Shown here in pieces: positions 56,034 to 64,000 of a DNA stretch of 64,000 nt. Location of the stretch: contig NZ_CP094723.1 of assembly GCF_025558585.1 (NCBI RefSeq), positions 1,984,001-2,048,000 of the forward strand, given 5' to 3'. The number at the start of each line of letters is the position of its first letter. Position 1 is the first letter of the stretch. Under the pieces are notes generated by a model. It was not told the DNA's origin. It searched no databases and saw only the letters and a program-made list of their open reading frames with translations. This DNA comes from Staphylococcus sp. IVB6214. Lineage in GTDB: Bacteria > Bacillota > Bacilli > Staphylococcales > Staphylococcaceae. The position numbers were made by a program, and so were the translations under genes.

Positions 56034-56774
56034 TTAGGATTGCACTTTATTTTTTTCTGCGAGTGCATCTAAAAATGCTTTCGCTTGTTGGTTCACTTCT
56101 TTAAAGTCTATGCCTTGTTGTTGTGCTGCAAATACACAACCACAGTAACATTGACGGAAGATATTGTAGTCATTGCACATCGTGATTGAACGCTCATACC
56201 CTTTGTTCTTTTTAAAGTCACTCGGTAAGTAATTCACATCATAAAGTTGTTGTACATCGAGTCCGATTTCATTGATTAGCTGTGCGTTTTTCTTCGGAGA
56301 TAATGTAATGGCACTACCGAAGTAATCATACCCTAATTCAACTGCTGCTTCTGCCACCATCTCAAGACGCATGCCAAAACATGCTGAACAACGTTCTCCG
56401 CCTTCAGGGGCATCTGTAAGGCCTCGTGTTTTTGCCATTTTCATAAATTCATGCGGCTTATAAGGTGCTTCAATATACTTTACATTTGCGCCTGTACGTT
56501 CATTAAAGTCTTTCACAAACTGTTCTTGTACACGTGCACGACGCAAATATTCATTTTTTGGATGAATATTTGGATTGGCAAAATATATTGCTACATCTGC
56601 ATGTTCTGTTAAAAATTCCAATGTATATGTACTGCATGGCGCACAACAACTATGCAACAAAATGCTTGGGCGTTCTTCATTGCGCGTCCAGTTTACAATC
56701 ATTTTACGCAAAACTTTGTCATAGTTAATCTTTTGATTCTTCATTTTCTCTAATATTGTATCTGCTTGAATCAT
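56034..56774 (-). CDS. queH: Epoxyqueuosine reductase QueH
   Basis: 246 residues from ATG 56774. The frame is open 39 codons further upstream, but that part has no family similarity. DUF208/QueH signatures: LLHSCCAPCSTYTLEFL (paired Cys near residue 45), GGERCSACFGMRLE (about 123) and NIFRQCYCGCVFAAQQQ (about 205), which supply the iron-sulfur and zinc-binding cysteines. It performs the last step of queuosine formation in tRNA. No other queuosine gene and no preQ1 riboswitch is visible nearby. Confidence 0.9.
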   Translation of the reverse strand: MIQADTILEKMKNQKINYDKVLRKMIVNWTRNEERPSILLHSCCAPCSTYTLEFLTEHADVAIYFANPNIHPKNEYLRRARVQEQFVKDFNERTGANVKYIEAPYKPHEFMKMAKTRGLTDAPEGGERCSACFGMRLEMVAEAAVELGYDYFGSAITLSPKKNAQLINEIGLDVQQLYDVNYLPSDFKKNKGYERSITMCNDYNIFRQCYCGCVFAAQQQGIDFKEVNQQAKAFLDALAEKNKVQS

Positions 56775-56887
56775 TGTATCCCTACCTATTAACGAAATAA
56801 TATTAAAATACGACGCCCCCCAACTTGAGTGGTAGGAGACGCCTTGTACAGGTGACACATGCACACTTATGTGATTATGCTGGGTCG

Positions 56888-57106
56888 TCACTTAGCGGCA
56901 CCAAATTGCGTATAAATCGCAATTGCTCGTTTAATGTCCGCTAAATTCAATTGACCGAGACGAGAGCCTTCACGAAACCACGCTAATATCTCATCGGAAT
57001 TATGAAGCTCCTTAGGGAATTCAGAATCTAGATGAATGCATCTCGCCAAATCACCTAATGGGGTATCATCACCAATGTAAATTTGCATATATTCATAAAA
57101 GCTCAA
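56888..57106 (-). CDS. YozE_SAM_like family protein
   Basis: 72 residues if started at the TTG 57106, nine bases after GAGGTG. This gives the usual family N-terminus SFYEYMQIYIGD. A GTG at 57127 would add seven residues but has no ribosome site. The central LARCIHLDSEFPKELHNSDEI (in pieces: LARCIHLDSEFPK, ELHNSDEI) and WFREG are typical of YozE-like small proteins with a SAM-like fold of unknown role. Possibly co-transcribed with queH. Confidence 0.78.
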   Translation of the reverse strand: MSFYEYMQIYIGDDTPLGDLARCIHLDSEFPKELHNSDEILAWFREGSRLGQLNLADIKRAIAIYTQFGAAK

Positions 57107-57261
57107 GTTAAACTTCACCTCATTCACGAGCTATTGAATATTATATCACAATCGTAATCTTTAACTCGTTATTTTTTTGAGTTATTCACACTGACTACAC
57201 TTGTATTTAGCTGATAAAACGCTATACTATGGTTAAACCATACTAGCAAGAGGTGCTCAAT

Positions 57262-57780
57262 ATGCAAAAATTAGTCAACATCCTTGTCATCCTGCTCATT
57301 TTGATTGGCATGGTTTTTTTCGGAGCAAAAGCAATCACTGATAATGATACGGAACCGAAAAAAGAACAGACGCAATCGAAACAAAAAGAAGAAAAAAAGG
57401 AAAAGCCTAACAAGGATAAAGAAAAGAAAGAAAAACCTAAACAGACGAAAAAAGAGCAGACAGCCGAAGAAGAAATACCGGTATATGATGCTGACGTACC
57501 GCAAGAAGACACTTACACAACAGAATCATATGACACACCTACTGAAGATGTAACAGATCCATCTGCACAATCCGGACAAAGTGTTCAACAGCCAGATACA
57601 TCATATGCGCAACCTGTTGAACAAGCACCTGCTTACACAGCACCACAATATCGTGCATCCGCTCAACCGCAGCCATCACAAAATACTAATGATGACACAC
57701 AAGATGCACCACAAACGGATGCATCATCTGATGTATCGACACAACCTAGTGATGATCAAAGTGATACAACTGAGCAATAA
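57262..57780 (+). CDS. Membrane-anchored, intrinsically disordered protein of unknown function
   Basis: 172 residues from ATG 57262 behind AAGAGGTG. A membrane helix at residues 5-24 (VNILVILLILIGMVFFGA), then a very Lys/Glu-rich charged stretch (about 32-72), then an acidic Pro/Gln/Thr/Ser-rich tail to the end. There is no globular domain and no lipobox or sortase motif. The helix could be an uncleaved signal or anchor with the charged tail in the wall. Ends at the terminator now interrupted by the insertion element. Confidence 0.7.
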   Translation: MQKLVNILVILLILIGMVFFGAKAITDNDTEPKKEQTQSKQKEEKKEKPNKDKEKKEKPKQTKKEQTAEEEIPVYDADVPQEDTYTTESYDTPTEDVTDPSAQSGQSVQQPDTSYAQPVEQAPAYTAPQYRASAQPQPSQNTNDDTQDAPQTDASSDVSTQPSDDQSDTTEQ

Positions 57781-57845
57781 CATAACAAACCCTATTGGAC
57801 GTGGCACTGCACCCTTAATATGGGACTCACATAAAAACACTTGAA

Positions 57846-58688
57846 TTAGGCTGCTAATTTTCTGTATTGCACAGGGGATAAGTAGCCTAATTTTTGTTGA
57901 ATTCGATTATTATTATAGTTTTCAATGTACTTTTCGACAATATCCTTTACAATGAAATTAGAGTTATTTAACTCATTGTTAAGATAAAATGTTTCACACT
58001 TTAGCGAGGAATGGAAACATTCTATCGGGGCGTTATCAGCAGGTGTACCTTTGCGAGACATACTTCTGATAATGCCCTTTTCTTCGCATAATTGGTAGTA
58101 AGCATGCGATGTATAGACGCTTCCTTGATCGCTATGAAGTAGACATCCTTCTGGAATATCAATTTGGTTTAAGGTGTCATTTACCAAACTTTGATCTTGT
58201 GTATCGCTAATCTTATAAGCCACAATTTCACCGTTATATAAATCGATGATTGAAGATAAATACAACATTGAATTACCAAAGGGAAGATACGTAATATCAG
58301 TAGTCAGTACTTGTAGAGGTTGATTTGCTCTAAAGTTACCATTCAGTTTATTGCTTGTAAGATAATATGCCTTCCCTCGACGTTTAGATTTCTTAATTCT
58401 AACTCTACAATTCAAATTATTTTCTCTCATAATTCTTTGTACACGTTTATGGTTTATCGGTTGTTTAGAGGCCTGATTCATCAGAGCAGTTATCTTGCGA
58501 TAGCCGTACGTGTAATGATTATCTTCACATAATTCCTTAACCTTTTTAACTGTTGTATCTTCCGTTTTCTTCTTATTTTTCCAACGGTAGTAATTTGATT
58601 TAGGGACATTCAACACTTCCAAAATCAGCTTCACAGGATGCCTGTGCTTTAACTCATCCACTAATTCTATCACTACTTCAGGTACCAC
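57846..58688 (-). CDS. IS3-family transposase OrfB (DDE integrase domain)
   Basis: 280 residues as an independent frame; the functional product is expected to be the OrfAB fusion made by -1 frameshifting. N-terminal HTH_21-like part (YGYRKITALMNQ, about 66) and an rve catalytic domain with Asp in LTTDITYLPFG, Asp in LHSDQGSVYTS and Glu in NAPIECFHSSLK (DDE complete). C-terminal NRIQQKLGYLSPVQYR is the family signature. Confidence 0.92.
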   Translation of the reverse strand: MVPEVVIELVDELKHRHPVKLILEVLNVPKSNYYRWKNKKKTEDTTVKKVKELCEDNHYTYGYRKITALMNQASKQPINHKRVQRIMRENNLNCRVRIKKSKRRGKAYYLTSNKLNGNFRANQPLQVLTTDITYLPFGNSMLYLSSIIDLYNGEIVAYKISDTQDQSLVNDTLNQIDIPEGCLLHSDQGSVYTSHAYYQLCEEKGIIRSMSRKGTPADNAPIECFHSSLKCETFYLNNELNNSNFIVKDIVEKYIENYNNNRIQQKLGYLSPVQYRKLAA

Positions 58689-58987
58689 TTCCTTTCCAAT
58701 TCCTTGTACTTTTTTAAAATATCTATTTCGGCTTGATTTCTTCTATTCTTTAACTTTAATTGTTCCAGTTCAGAAAGTTCCACTAATCCTTTATTATAGG
58801 AGTATTGTTTGCCTACTTGTTGACTAAATCGATATGTTTCACCCTTTCTATACCATCTCCACCATGTTTTTACCTGTGTGCTATTTCTAATATTTAATTC
58901 ACACATAATTTCTTTAGTTGTATAACCTTCTGCTTTCATCTTCACTGCTTTAAACTTTGTTTCAACTGAATACGCCACTCTGCGCAT
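58673..58987 (-). CDS. IS3-family OrfA (transposase DNA-binding subunit)
   Basis: 104 residues. N-terminal helix-turn-helix (VETKFKAVKMKAEGYTTKEI, then NSTQVKTWWRWYRKG) and a C-terminal leucine-zipper-like coiled coil (LVELSELEQLKLKNRRNQAE) for multimerisation. A canonical -1 slippery heptamer A_AAA_AAG sits in its last part (58709-58715). It overlaps orfB by 16 bases. Confidence 0.92.
   Translation of the reverse strand: MRRVAYSVETKFKAVKMKAEGYTTKEIMCELNIRNSTQVKTWWRWYRKGETYRFSQQVGKQYSYNKGLVELSELEQLKLKNRRNQAEIDILKKYKELERKWYLK
58709..58715 (-). other. Programmed -1 frameshift site A_AAA_AAG
   Basis: In the OrfA frame the codons read TTA AAA AAG, placing the heptamer in exact slippery phase. 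Slipping back one base continues as KKVQGIGKEVVPEVV into OrfB without a stop. Confidence 0.85.
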
Positions 58988-59098
58988 AGAAAAAACACCT
59001 CCGTAAATTCATTTTAACTGAATTCAACGAAAGTGTTTTTATAAAGTTCCCACTATATGGGGTCAGCTCAACGTCGATCCAATAGGGTTTTTATAATA

Positions 59099-62000
59099 CT
59101 ATTCAAAAAGATTACTTTTCTCTGCTCTTTCAGCCAGTTTATGTACCACCGGATTTAAATATGGCTTGCCGATGATACCGATTAAGAAGAAGACAATACC
59201 AAAGACTGTCAGCATCGTCAATTTATGCATGAGTATTTCTGGCACAGGTCCACCTACCGCTTCTCTCAGTGCATCAATACTGTAAGAGAATGGGAGGAAT
59301 GGATGTATCTTTTGGAAAAATTCAGGTGTCACTTCGATTGGGAACGTCCCACCGCCCCCTGCAATTTGTAATACTAAAATAACGATCGCTAAAGCTTTAC
59401 CTGGATTTCCTAATACAGATACAAGTGTATAAACAATCGTTGTGAAAATCATCGCCGAATAAACACTCACTGCGATGAAGAGTGATACAGATTCGACAGA
59501 TGCTTTAAGTATCACAATATCACCTACCGAAACGATAAAGGCCTGAATCATATTCATCATCAGGAAGAGTCCCATTTTGCCGAGATATGTTTCACGAATC
59601 GTTAAATATGGTTTTAGTTCTTCATGCTTGTTATGTACGGTTAATAAACTCACGAGTAACAGTGTTCCAACCCATATTGCAAGGGCTGTGTAGAACGGTG
59701 TACTCGCAGAACCGTAATCTTTGACTGGGAAGACATTGTGCTGATCAATTTCGATTGGATGCGCAATGACACCCGCTTGTTTCTTCAAGTCGTTGCGTAA
59801 TAAACTGATCAAGTCTTCTAGTGTATTTTCTTCATCCAACTCTTTAAAAACTTTCTCTGCCTTAATCAGATCTTGTTCCACCGCTGGTAAATCATTTCGT
59901 GCAAAGTCTGCCAAGTTAGACAATATACGTTTTGCTTTTGGTTGATTACGATCTAACAATGCATTCAACGTATCATATTTCTCGAAAGCTTCTGGTAGCT
60001 TTGTGTTCACTGTATCTGTTGCTTTCGCAATGTTAGCTTCTAGTTCTGGTAAGTCATTTCTTATAAAATCAGATGCACGTGCAACACTTTGTTTAAATTC
60101 AGGGAAATAGGCCTGTGCAATAGACATCGCTTTATTGTATTTTGCTTCAACAGTCGGCAATACGTCACGCAACTTCGTCAGTCTTTCATTCGCATCAGAT
60201 AAGATGACTTGTCCTTTGCGCACAATATCTTTCGTTGTTTGTAATTTTTCTTGGACCGTATCTATCGTCGCCGCACCTTGTTCAAGTGAACTGTCTACAC
60301 GTTTTGATACGTCTAACAACGCTTGCGTGATATCGTTTTTAATTGTCGTATTTGCATCTGCCAAACGTTGTCGCAATGCATCCAGTGCATCAATGACATC
60401 TTGCGCTTCTGCCTTACCTGTATTTCCAGAAGTAATCGCATCTTGTAAGTCATTCAAACGCTTCGTCATTGCCTTAATCTCTTGTTGTGTATTTTTCAAC
60501 TTCTCCTGTTCATTGCTTAAATCAATACCTTCCGACTGTTCAATCTCTGTTAACCAATCACGATAATCACGCAACGTCTTGCTCGCATGATTCATACGTG
60601 CAATCAAGTGTGCTAACGGTTGCTCAAATGTATCAGGTCGATTACTTCCTAAAATACCATAGCTTATATTTTTCGCCGCATCAAGATCTTGTTGTGTCGC
60701 TTCTAGTTGTGAAGCAATGGTGTCATTGACGCCATTCAACGCAAGCTCATAGTCACTCCCCATTTGCTGCGCTTCATCTGCAGTTATCACTTGACCGTCA
60801 GGTAACGGTGTGACATCTTGCTCTGCTTGTGTACTCGTCTGAAGTGTATGATAATGTGTCCCTTTGGCACTTTGTTGTGCCGTTTCGACACGACCTGTAT
60901 CATTCGTTTCACTATTTTCTGCTGGTTGCGCTTCAGCACCTGAACTATTTTCGTTTGATGATGGCGCTGATGAAGATGGCTGACTGCCTTCTTGTTGATT
61001 AGTATTTGGTTGAGGTGCTGTTGGATTCGTTTGTCTTTCTGGTTGTGTAGGTGTCTGGTTATTAGAACCATTTCTCTGTGGCGCACCCTGGTTTGCTTGT
61101 CCTTGATGACCGGTAAAGCTGTCTCCGAAGTTTTGTAGGTTGCCACTTCCTGATGGTATATTCCCTTGCGTCCCCTGTTCTTGGCGTTGTGTCAAGTTGT
61201 CCGCAAAGTCACGATTAATTTCTCTTGCTTGATCAATACCCTTTTCATAAACATTGATTCTTTGCTCTATCGTCGGTAACAATTGACTCGCTGTATCCAA
61301 TGTTTTCATGCCTTTTTCCGTACCGGTAATCGCTGTGTCGACACCTTGATTGATCTGTGGGAAATGATCTGGCACACCACTTGCAACTTGTAAAACACGC
61401 TCGATTTCCGGCATATATTCATTGACTTTTAATATCAACTTGGCACGCTCGTTAATCGCAGGAATACTCGCATTCAATTGGTTGAGTTTCTCCGCAGCCG
61501 TCATTGCTTCATCTTTATAACTACCTAAATGGCGGAACTGATCGGCATATTGATCAATCTTACCTTGATTTTCATCAATATATATAATAGCTTTTCGGAA
61601 CTTTTCAATCTTAGGTAAGGCTTGATATGCGGTATCGACACCGTCCCGAATTTTTTCATACGTTGGCACTTGTTCTTCGAGTTTTATACCTAGTCGATTC
61701 GCTTCGTCTAACAACACTTTCGTGACGACCTTATCAAAGCTTTCATTTGCCTTTTTAACAATTTCACTCGTTCCTGCATCTGTCATCTTAGGTGCGATCG
61801 CATTCAGCTTTTGATTCACTTTATAAGTGACCTTTGCTTGTTGCGGATCTTTCCTTAATGTACCTGTAATCTGATGGGAGAATTGCTTAGGAATATACAG
61901 CGCAGCATAATACTTCCCTTTGTATAATCCTTTATCTGCTTCTTCTCGATTGACGAACTGCCAATCAAAATGATCATCTTTATGCAAAGTCTCTTCTATT

Positions 62001-62227
62001 TTATTTCCTACATTGATTTTCTCGTTGCGTACCATATCCCCTTCATCTTCATTGACGACCGCAATCTTAATATTGCCTGTGTTAGAATATGGATCCCATG
62101 TTGCTTCAAGGTTAAACCATGCATAAAATGAAGGTAAAATAGCAAGTCCTGCTAACAATATCAATGCACCCGGTGCTTTCCCAATTCCTTTTAAGTCCGT
62201 TAAAAACAACTTGAATGCTTGTTTCAT
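59099..62227 (-). CDS. YhgE/Pip-family membrane protein
   Basis: 1042 residues. One N-terminal membrane helix (about 18-38), a very long extracytoplasmic coiled-coil region, and five to six C-terminal helices (about 860-1030, including GKALAIVILVLQIAGGGGTF and TFPIEVTPEFFQKIHPFLPF). This is the layout of the Pip/YhgE (ABC-2-like) family, including phage infection protein and EsaA-related proteins. A disordered Gln/Pro/Asn/Ser-rich segment (about 345-470) splits the coil and makes the protein long for the family. It may help secretion or serve as a phage receptor; role unproven. Divergent from the glucosaminidase gene, as remembered for S. aureus. Confidence 0.88.
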   Translation of the reverse strand: MKQAFKLFLTDLKGIGKAPGALILLAGLAILPSFYAWFNLEATWDPYSNTGNIKIAVVNEDEGDMVRNEKINVGNKIEETLHKDDHFDWQFVNREEADKGLYKGKYYAALYIPKQFSHQITGTLRKDPQQAKVTYKVNQKLNAIAPKMTDAGTSEIVKKANESFDKVVTKVLLDEANRLGIKLEEQVPTYEKIRDGVDTAYQALPKIEKFRKAIIYIDENQGKIDQYADQFRHLGSYKDEAMTAAEKLNQLNASIPAINERAKLILKVNEYMPEIERVLQVASGVPDHFPQINQGVDTAITGTEKGMKTLDTASQLLPTIEQRINVYEKGIDQAREINRDFADNLTQRQEQGTQGNIPSGSGNLQNFGDSFTGHQGQANQGAPQRNGSNNQTPTQPERQTNPTAPQPNTNQQEGSQPSSSAPSSNENSSGAEAQPAENSETNDTGRVETAQQSAKGTHYHTLQTSTQAEQDVTPLPDGQVITADEAQQMGSDYELALNGVNDTIASQLEATQQDLDAAKNISYGILGSNRPDTFEQPLAHLIARMNHASKTLRDYRDWLTEIEQSEGIDLSNEQEKLKNTQQEIKAMTKRLNDLQDAITSGNTGKAEAQDVIDALDALRQRLADANTTIKNDITQALLDVSKRVDSSLEQGAATIDTVQEKLQTTKDIVRKGQVILSDANERLTKLRDVLPTVEAKYNKAMSIAQAYFPEFKQSVARASDFIRNDLPELEANIAKATDTVNTKLPEAFEKYDTLNALLDRNQPKAKRILSNLADFARNDLPAVEQDLIKAEKVFKELDEENTLEDLISLLRNDLKKQAGVIAHPIEIDQHNVFPVKDYGSASTPFYTALAIWVGTLLLVSLLTVHNKHEELKPYLTIRETYLGKMGLFLMMNMIQAFIVSVGDIVILKASVESVSLFIAVSVYSAMIFTTIVYTLVSVLGNPGKALAIVILVLQIAGGGGTFPIEVTPEFFQKIHPFLPFSYSIDALREAVGGPVPEILMHKLTMLTVFGIVFFLIGIIGKPYLNPVVHKLAERAEKSNLFE

Positions 62228-62297
62228 CTTCTGACACCTCTATTCAACATTCATCTTATCATCTATTCTAAAAATACGTCTCTTTTTATAGTAATTT

Positions 62298-62319
62298 TTA
62301 GTTGACACTTATCAACTAA
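62298..62319. promoter_or_regulatory. Perfect palindromic operator between yhgE and the glucosaminidase gene
   Basis: TTAGTTGA-CACTTA-TCAACTAA: 8-bp perfect arms with a six-base spacer, 71 bases upstream of the YhgE/Pip start and 100 bases upstream of the glucosaminidase start. The 22-base size suits a TetR-type dimer, and YhgE-like genes are often next to tetR genes, but none is visible here. Confidence 0.6.
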
Positions 62320-62418
62320 CTAGGTAACCTTACATAGTATACAATTTCACATCGCATTTGTACACTCAGACCATTTTTTATATGATGCGAAGTAGTTCAA
62401 TTTAGGAGGCAGTTATAT

Positions 62419-64000
62419 ATGAAAGGCAAAGTATTGTGCACCGCTCTATTATCGACAGCACTTGTTGCAACTCCTACAACAAGTGGTCTTGCAGAAGCTG
62501 TCACGCAAAAGGCACAAACAGCACTTGAACAAGATGAGACACAACGTTTAGATGACACAACCACAGACTCTCCTTTAGATATGCTACCGGATGACGACAA
62601 TAACGATACGTCACATGAAAAAGAGGATCAAGATGCTAAAACCCATAAACGAGAAAAATCATCTGTAACACAAGACGACAACACGACGGATTCGTCACTC
62701 ATGATGGATGCTTTTGATCAATGGCTCTATCAAACAGCATTAGGGCGTCCAAGTCCATCTGCGAATGACACCGATTACCCAGATATACAAAATGAATCAC
62801 CGCAAAATGTTGACGTAGACACAGAACATGCACCATCAATAGGTGTTTCACCTGCACCGACAGAAGGACTTTCTACGGATGAACGTGACTTTTTCGATAA
62901 TCTTAGTGCCATATTGAATGAAGAAACGCCATTTGACGATATTGTCTCAGAAGACGACGACATGACAGACGACATACAAACAGAAGATGAACCGACTGAA
63001 ACAGACCCCGTCGACGATGAGACAAACACAACGCAAGATGAACCGACTGAAACAAACTCCGTCGATGATGAGACAGACACAACGCAAGATGACATTGATG
63101 AAACACTCGAAACGCCTGCTGATGATGAAGGGGAAGAAACAACTGATGACAACACGCAATCAGATGATTCGGATGACATAACAAACGAAGGTGCCGAATC
63201 TGACGATGAGAATGATATAACAGACGCGCCGACTGATGATACGAATACTGTAACTCAGGAAGGCGAGACGTCTAAGAAGGACGATGTCATAATCGAAGCT
63301 TTGTTAGATCAATATAGTGACAAAGCTGAGAAAACGCAGGCAAAACAGCAAAAGACACAAAGTGAGAAACAGAATGTGCAAAATCCACAAATTCCGTCGA
63401 AAGATGCTTACACTGGTTCACGTCAACAAGCACCTGCTCAAACATTCGATGATTTACCGAAGCATTCACCAGCAAGACAAACAACTTGGTTCCAAGAGTA
63501 TGCACCGGCGAAACATGGAGCGGATACAGGCGCAATTTCGGATATTCGTGTAGCACCGAATCAGTCGACACGTGAATTTATTAATGATATTGCTGAAGAT
63601 GCACATCGCATCGGTCAAGAACAAGATTTGTATGCTTCTATTATGATTGCACAAGCTATCTTAGAATCAGATTCTGGGCGTAGCGCCTTAGCACAGTCAC
63701 CGAATCATAATTTGTTTGGGATTAAAGGCACTTATCACGGACAAAAAGCAGGTTTTAACACACTGGAGTCAAATGGGCGCAACATGTATCAAATTCAAGC
63801 AGACTTTCGTAAATATCCGAATAAAAAAGCTTCTCTTGAAGACTATGCGCATTTGATAAAAGGTGGCATCGATGGAAACCCAACGATATATAAAGGTGTC
63901 TGGAAAAGTGAAAGCAGTAGCTATCGTACAGCCGTGACAGAACTTGTCGGAACTTATGCAACAGATCCAAACTATGATACAAAGCTAAAACAACTGATTC
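62419..64000 (+). CDS. Secreted glucosaminidase-domain protein (5' part, truncated by window edge)
   Basis: At least 527 residues are visible from ATG 62419 behind AGGAGG. A signal peptide (VLCTALLSTALVATPTTSGLA) is cut near residue 25. Residues about 30-320 are strongly acidic and disordered (Asp/Glu/Thr-rich) with two near-identical 17-residue repeats. From about residue 390 comes an N-acetylglucosaminidase (GH73-like) domain with the catalytic Glu in AQAILESDSG, NHNLFGIKGTY, and YPNKKASLEDYAHLI. The frame continues off the window; a CHAP or wall-binding domain may follow as in the S. aureus counterpart. It trims peptidoglycan glycan strands. Confidence 0.9.
   Translation, partial: MKGKVLCTALLSTALVATPTTSGLAEAVTQKAQTALEQDETQRLDDTTTDSPLDMLPDDDNNDTSHEKEDQDAKTHKREKSSVTQDDNTTDSSLMMDAFDQWLYQTALGRPSPSANDTDYPDIQNESPQNVDVDTEHAPSIGVSPAPTEGLSTDERDFFDNLSAILNEETPFDDIVSEDDDMTDDIQTEDEPTETDPVDDETNTTQDEPTETNSVDDETDTTQDDIDETLETPADDEGEETTDDNTQSDDSDDITNEGAESDDENDITDAPTDDTNTVTQEGETSKKDDVIIEALLDQYSDKAEKTQAKQQKTQSEKQNVQNPQIPSKDAYTGSRQQAPAQTFDDLPKHSPARQTTWFQEYAPAKHGADTGAISDIRVAPNQSTREFINDIAEDAHRIGQEQDLYASIMIAQAILESDSGRSALAQSPNHNLFGIKGTYHGQKAGFNTLESNGRNMYQIQADFRKYPNKKASLEDYAHLIKGGIDGNPTIYKGVWKSESSSYRTAVTELVGTYATDPNYDTKLKQLI
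62986..63087 (+). repeat. Two 51-bp tandem repeats in the acidic region
   Basis: The 17-residue unit DEPTETDPVDDETNTTQ is followed by DEPTETNSVDDETDTTQ, with only a few base changes. The start points are 62986 and 63037. Typical of slippage-expanded linkers. Confidence 0.85.

Larger units (their letters stand above)
57802..59070 (-). mobile_element. Complete IS3-family (IS150-group type) insertion sequence, 1269 bp
   Basis: The element starts TGGCACTGCACCC and ends GGGGTCAGCTCA (TG...CA ends). The termini are imperfect inverted repeats that share TGGGA and a perfect inner ATAAAAACACTT. It is flanked by a 3-bp duplication ACG (57799-57801 and 59071-59073). It carries orfA and orfB with an intact slippery site and complete DDE residues, so it looks active. 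The target was the loop of a terminator hairpin. Confidence 0.92.
57788..59094. terminator. Bidirectional terminator split by the insertion element
   Basis: Left arm AACCCTATTGGA (57788-57799) and right arm TCCAATAGGGTTTTTAT (59078-59094) are exact complements separated by the IS. Without the element the sequence would read as a 12-bp stem with a six-base loop CGTCGA and T-rich tails both ways, serving the convergent genes on either side. The split probably weakens termination. Confidence 0.88.

Noticed and set aside
56775..56890. preQ1 riboswitch ahead of queH
   Set aside because: The sequence lacks the preQ1 core (no compact hairpin with a downstream A-rich pairing tail).
62397..63571. Minus-strand frames opposite the glucosaminidase gene
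   Set aside because: Antisense to an acidic repeat region; Ser/Val/Cys/His-rich artefacts without ribosome sites.
1..64000. Prophage, CRISPR array, rRNA or tRNA genes
   Set aside because: No integrase, phage structural genes, spacer-repeat arrays, rRNA signatures or tRNA cloverleaf patterns were recognised by eye.

Overview
The window is a low-GC Firmicutes chromosome and almost certainly a Staphylococcus. Support comes from a YSIRK surface adhesin, a YSIRK prepro-lipase, SceD- and SsaA-type wall proteins, an SstABCD iron-uptake operon with a Fur box, a cidR-cidA-cidB locus, NagE, a RelP alarmone synthetase and the YhgE/Pip plus glucosaminidase pair. Non-aureus repeats and the gene order suggest a coagulase-variable species, perhaps of the intermedius/hyicus group, but the species is not fixed by anything I can see. 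No rRNA, tRNA or CRISPR array was recognised.

Layout. 1-4837: 5' part of a huge repetitive YSIRK adhesin (minus strand, cut by the window edge), divergent from a CdaR/PucR-type regulator (5283-6410). 6819-18282: an AraC regulator of the Rsp type followed by metabolic and transport genes (NUDIX, flavin monooxygenase-like protein, SDR, dicarboxylate symporter, Bcr/CflA exporter plus cyclase, alpha/beta hydrolase, polyphosphate:AMP phosphotransferase). 18778-21412: three secreted cell-wall enzymes (SceD, SsaA-like CHAP, M23 peptidase). 21474-24000: RelP, a nitroreductase and a Rossmann protein. 24112-27887: sstABCD. 28154-32689: a 58-residue membrane protein, cidAB with cidR, DUF488, a Usp and a CDF metal exporter. 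32820-35729: a YknXYZ-like efflux ABC system. 35901-41085: small membrane proteins, a fructosamine-kinase-like protein, a nitroreductase and lipase, with two clusters of an unrecognised hairpin repeat. 41637-43097: NagE.

43151-54658 is a cell-surface glycopolymer region. Two giant proteins each join a TagF-type CDP-glycerol glycerophosphotransferase to a GT4 glycosyltransferase, and a third joins a GT2 glycosyltransferase to a TagF domain. They flank pgcA-gtaB, which supply UDP-glucose. The region is visibly AT-richer than its surroundings and holds a decayed transposase-like remnant, so acquisition by transfer is likely.

54740-64000: a divergent SDR/Rrf2 pair with three copies of one operator, queH, a YozE-like gene, a disordered membrane-anchored protein, a complete 1269-bp IS3/IS150-type element sitting in the loop of a bidirectional terminator, a YhgE/Pip protein and the start of a secreted glucosaminidase.

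The strongest unexplained signals are the roughly 120-nt tandem hairpin repeats, whose arms show compensatory changes between copies, and the three-gene TagF-fusion glycopolymer cluster. Many starts here are TTG or GTG; where a ribosome binding site decides the start, this is stated.
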